This document shows positions 54,376-56,351 of a stretch of DNA of 56,351 nt, in pieces. A model generated the notes under the pieces. It was not told the DNA's origin, ran no database searches, and saw only the letters and a program-made list of their open reading frames with translations. How positions within the stretch are numbered: position 1 is the stretch's first letter; each line of letters starts with the position of its first letter. A program made the translations under genes and the position numbers. This DNA comes from Micavibrio sp. Its GTDB lineage: Bacteria > Pseudomonadota > Alphaproteobacteria > Micavibrionales > Micavibrionaceae. The stretch lies in assembly GCA_019634145.1 (NCBI GenBank), contig JAHQVU010000067.1, forward strand, positions 1 to 56,351, given 5' to 3'.

Positions 54376-56001
54376 ATGGCAAGCGGCGTTCTCATCCTCC
54401 TTTTGTTTTTCAGCTTTTGCGTTTTTGCGGTTAAACGCTGCCTAACCTATCTGCACATCTATCAGCAAGAAGAATATGACAGCCGCCGTTTTTTGCCGTG
54501 GCTGGTCAAGAGCCGTTCTTTTGATAAACGCGTAAGCCTTGGCGTGTTGCTTATCGGTGTGATGTCTTTTTTCATTCCTCTGCTTTTTACTATGATCTTG
54601 CTGATCACGGTTTTTGCCATTGCCACCTTTATCGAGCCTGATCCTCGCCGCGAGGCCAAGAAGGCGCTGGTATTAACCAAACGGGCGCAGCGTATTTTCA
54701 TTCCTTCCGCGCTGGCTGCGGTGGCGCTGTGCTGCTGGGTGTTTTTATTTCCGCAATTTACTTTGCTATGGCTGATCAATATTCAGCTTATCCCTTTGCT
54801 GATTTGTGTCATGAATGATGTGCAGCAGCCTTTTGAGCGCTCTATTCAAGCCAAGTTTTTGCAAGAAGCCAAGGATAAGCTCGAGGTCGAACGCCCTTAT
54901 ATTATCGGTGTGACCGGCTCGTTCGGTAAAACCTCGGTCAAGCATATACTCGGGCATATCTTAAAGATGAAAGCGCCGACGCTGATCACACCAGGCAGCG
55001 TGAATACGCCGATGGGCATAACCCGCATTATCCGTGAACAGCTGGAGCCTCAGCACCGCTATTTCATCGTTGAGATGGGCGCTTACGGGCCAGGCTCGAT
55101 CGAGCGCTTATGCGCGCTTACGCCGCCCGATATGGGTCTGATCACTGCCATTGGCCATGCGCATTACGAGCGTTTTAAAACGCTGGAGACAGTGGCAGAG
55201 GCGAAATACGAGCTGGCCAAAGCCGTACTTCGCAAAGAGGACGGCATTATGCTTGTGCATGAGCGCACGCTGGCCTTTGAAAATTCCAAGAAAATGCGCG
55301 CCGAGTACAAGGATCAATTCACCGCATATGGCGAGAAGAATCTCGGCTCAGTGTCGCCCAATACGCGCCTCGGCCCAAGTGATGTGAGAATTATCAGCAT
55401 CAGCCAAAGCGTTGCAGGAATCGAGATTACATTTGACTATGACGGTATGACTTATGACCTTCACGCACCCATTTACGGCTTGCATCATGGGCATAACATC
55501 GTGATTGCATTTTTAGCCGCAATGAAGCTTGGCATGAGCGCTGAGGATATTCAAACCGCGCTCTCTACACTGCCCCAAATACCGCACCGTTTAGAGGTCA
55601 AACCGCAAACTGACAGCCGCGTGATCATCGATGATGCCTATAACTCCAACCCCGTTGGCTTTGCCTCCGCGCTTGAGCTGCTTTCGATCTATGGCCGCGC
55701 AAAAAAAGCCCGCAAGATCCTTATCACACCTGGCATGGTCGAGTTGGGATCGGCGCATGAAGAAGCACATAGCAAAATCGCACTGAAGGCCGCTCAATCG
55801 TGTGATATCGCAATCATTGTAAACCCTGAACGCATCCCGAGCTTTATTAAAAGCTTTAAAGCAGCAGGTGGAAAAAGCCTCATAGAGGTTGGTTCTTTCG
55901 CCGCCGCGCAGAAATGGGCAAACGAAAACAAGCAGCCAAAGGATGTGATCCTGATCGAAAACGATCTGCCTGATCTGTATGAGCGCAAATTGAAGATATA
56001 G
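54376..56001 (+). CDS. Membrane-anchored MurF-like Mur ligase
   Basis: The 541-residue protein has an unusual N-terminal half-domain with about four hydrophobic spans (residues 3-20, 55-85, 108-146), then a Mur ligase (about 165-541). Motifs: P-loop IIGVTGSFGKTSVKH (178-187), SVNTPMGI, FIVEMGAYGPGSI, the HAHYERFKTLETVAEAKYE metal/ATP segment, LPQIPHRLEVK, and VIIDDAYNSNPVGFASALELL. These match MurF, which adds D-Ala-D-Ala to UDP-MurNAc-tripeptide, but normal MurF is soluble and has no spans. It may be a second MurF or a ligase for another amino-acid or peptide donor. It sits on the strand opposite to murB and ddl. Confidence 0.88.
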   Translation: MASGVLILLLFFSFCVFAVKRCLTYLHIYQQEEYDSRRFLPWLVKSRSFDKRVSLGVLLIGVMSFFIPLLFTMILLITVFAIATFIEPDPRREAKKALVLTKRAQRIFIPSALAAVALCCWVFLFPQFTLLWLINIQLIPLLICVMNDVQQPFERSIQAKFLQEAKDKLEVERPYIIGVTGSFGKTSVKHILGHILKMKAPTLITPGSVNTPMGITRIIREQLEPQHRYFIVEMGAYGPGSIERLCALTPPDMGLITAIGHAHYERFKTLETVAEAKYELAKAVLRKEDGIMLVHERTLAFENSKKMRAEYKDQFTAYGEKNLGSVSPNTRLGPSDVRIISISQSVAGIEITFDYDGMTYDLHAPIYGLHHGHNIVIAFLAAMKLGMSAEDIQTALSTLPQIPHRLEVKPQTDSRVIIDDAYNSNPVGFASALELLSIYGRAKKARKILITPGMVELGSAHEEAHSKIALKAAQSCDIAIIVNPERIPSFIKSFKAAGGKSLIEVGSFAAAQKWANENKQPKDVILIENDLPDLYERKLKI

Positions 56002-56044
56002 TTTCAAAATTCAGAAATTTGACATTATGGTAAGCATGGGGCAT

Positions 56045-56351
56045 TTAAGGCTCGCCGATCCTTTTAATCTCCCATTTAAGCGCGAGTCCTAAATCATGTA
56101 AGGCTCGGGCTTTTATTTCATCGCCTAGCATTTCCAGGTCTTTTGCTGATGCATCACCGGTATTGAGCATGAAATTGCAATGCTGCTCGCTCATCTGCGC
56201 ACCTCCGATTTTCATTCCTCGTCCGCCGACTTTTTCGACCACTTGCCAAGCGCGTGTATCCGGCGGTAAACCCGCGAGTTTTAGCGCCTCTGACGATGGA
56301 TTTGCGAAGGTTGAACCGCCCGTATTTTCCTTGATCGGCTGGGTTTCATTG
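56045..56351 (-). CDS. murB: UDP-N-acetylenolpyruvoylglucosamine reductase, C-terminal part
   Basis: The frame is open through the right end of the window, so only the last 101 residues are seen. They include [16 protein letters not shown] with the catalytic Ser of GGSTF, then [19 protein letters not shown] and the ending LKWEIKRIG, which are the signature of MurB. The enzyme reduces UDP-GlcNAc-enolpyruvate to UDP-MurNAc with NADPH. As in other alphaproteobacteria it precedes ddl in the leftward cluster, though two opposite-strand genes now lie between. Confidence 0.95.
   Translation of the reverse strand, partial: NETQPIKENTGGSTFANPSSEALKLAGLPPDTRAWQVVEKVGGRGMKIGGAQMSEQHCNFMLNTGDASAKDLEMLGDEIKARALHDLGLALKWEIKRIGEP

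Overview
The window is chromosomal DNA from an alphaproteobacterium. Supporting markers are a DUF1476 (ATP synthase zeta-type) protein, a transhydrogenase split into pntAA/pntAB/pntB, an alphaproteobacterial-type PyrE C-terminus, a perfect GTTC-N7-GTTC LexA box, and GANTC sites and DnaA-like boxes in front of ftsZ. I cannot name the genus; a deep-branching Rhodospirillales or Micavibrio-like lineage is a guess. No tRNA, rRNA, CRISPR array, integrase or transposase was seen.

Region 1 (1-18,373) is a podovirus-type (T7-like) prophage late region, read leftwards. In transcription order it holds three small leader genes, portal, scaffold, major capsid, a small post-capsid protein, tail tubular proteins A and B, an internal-virion-like protein, a beta-helix tailspike, large terminase, a small membrane coiled-coil protein, a SleB-like endolysin and a 3-TM holin. 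Its likely promoter carries the LexA box, so SOS control is probable. Several non-structural modules sit inside it: a PilZ gene on the opposite strand, a HicB/HicA-type pair, a second toxin-antitoxin pair (DUF4258 toxin with an internal stop, plus an XRE antitoxin with two operators), a secreted protein and a 270-residue unknown. Most are closed by CCCGCC/GGCGGG terminators. The spacers carry families of palindromic elements whose stems change in a compensatory way, and one spacer holds a candidate structured RNA. Tail tubular protein B is frameshifted by an extra copy of a 7-bp repeat.

Region 2 (18,590-28,689) is core: a helix-turn-helix/PyrE fusion with nadK, then purC, a zeta-type protein, BolA-grxD, the rod-shape operon mreB-mreC-mreD-mrdA-rodA, and rpmJ.

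Region 3 (28,916-37,387) looks like a signalling and secretion unit: a cNMP-binding EAL phosphodiesterase faces an operon of TolC, type I ABC exporter, HlyD adaptor and a CHASE2 nucleotide cyclase. The cyclase could make the ligand for the EAL protein, linking cAMP to c-di-GMP and possibly to adhesin export.

Region 4 (37,597-42,168) holds pntAA-pntAB-pntB, a lysophospholipase-like hydrolase and a small conserved protein. PntAA has a histone-H1-like Lys/Ala tail.

Region 5 (42,204-56,351) is the end of the division and cell-wall cluster, read leftwards: murB (cut by the window end), ddl, ftsQ, ftsA, ftsZ, lpxC, bamD, recN, ligA. A two-gene operon on the opposite strand, an alpha/beta hydrolase plus a membrane-anchored MurF-like ligase, is inserted between murB and ddl.
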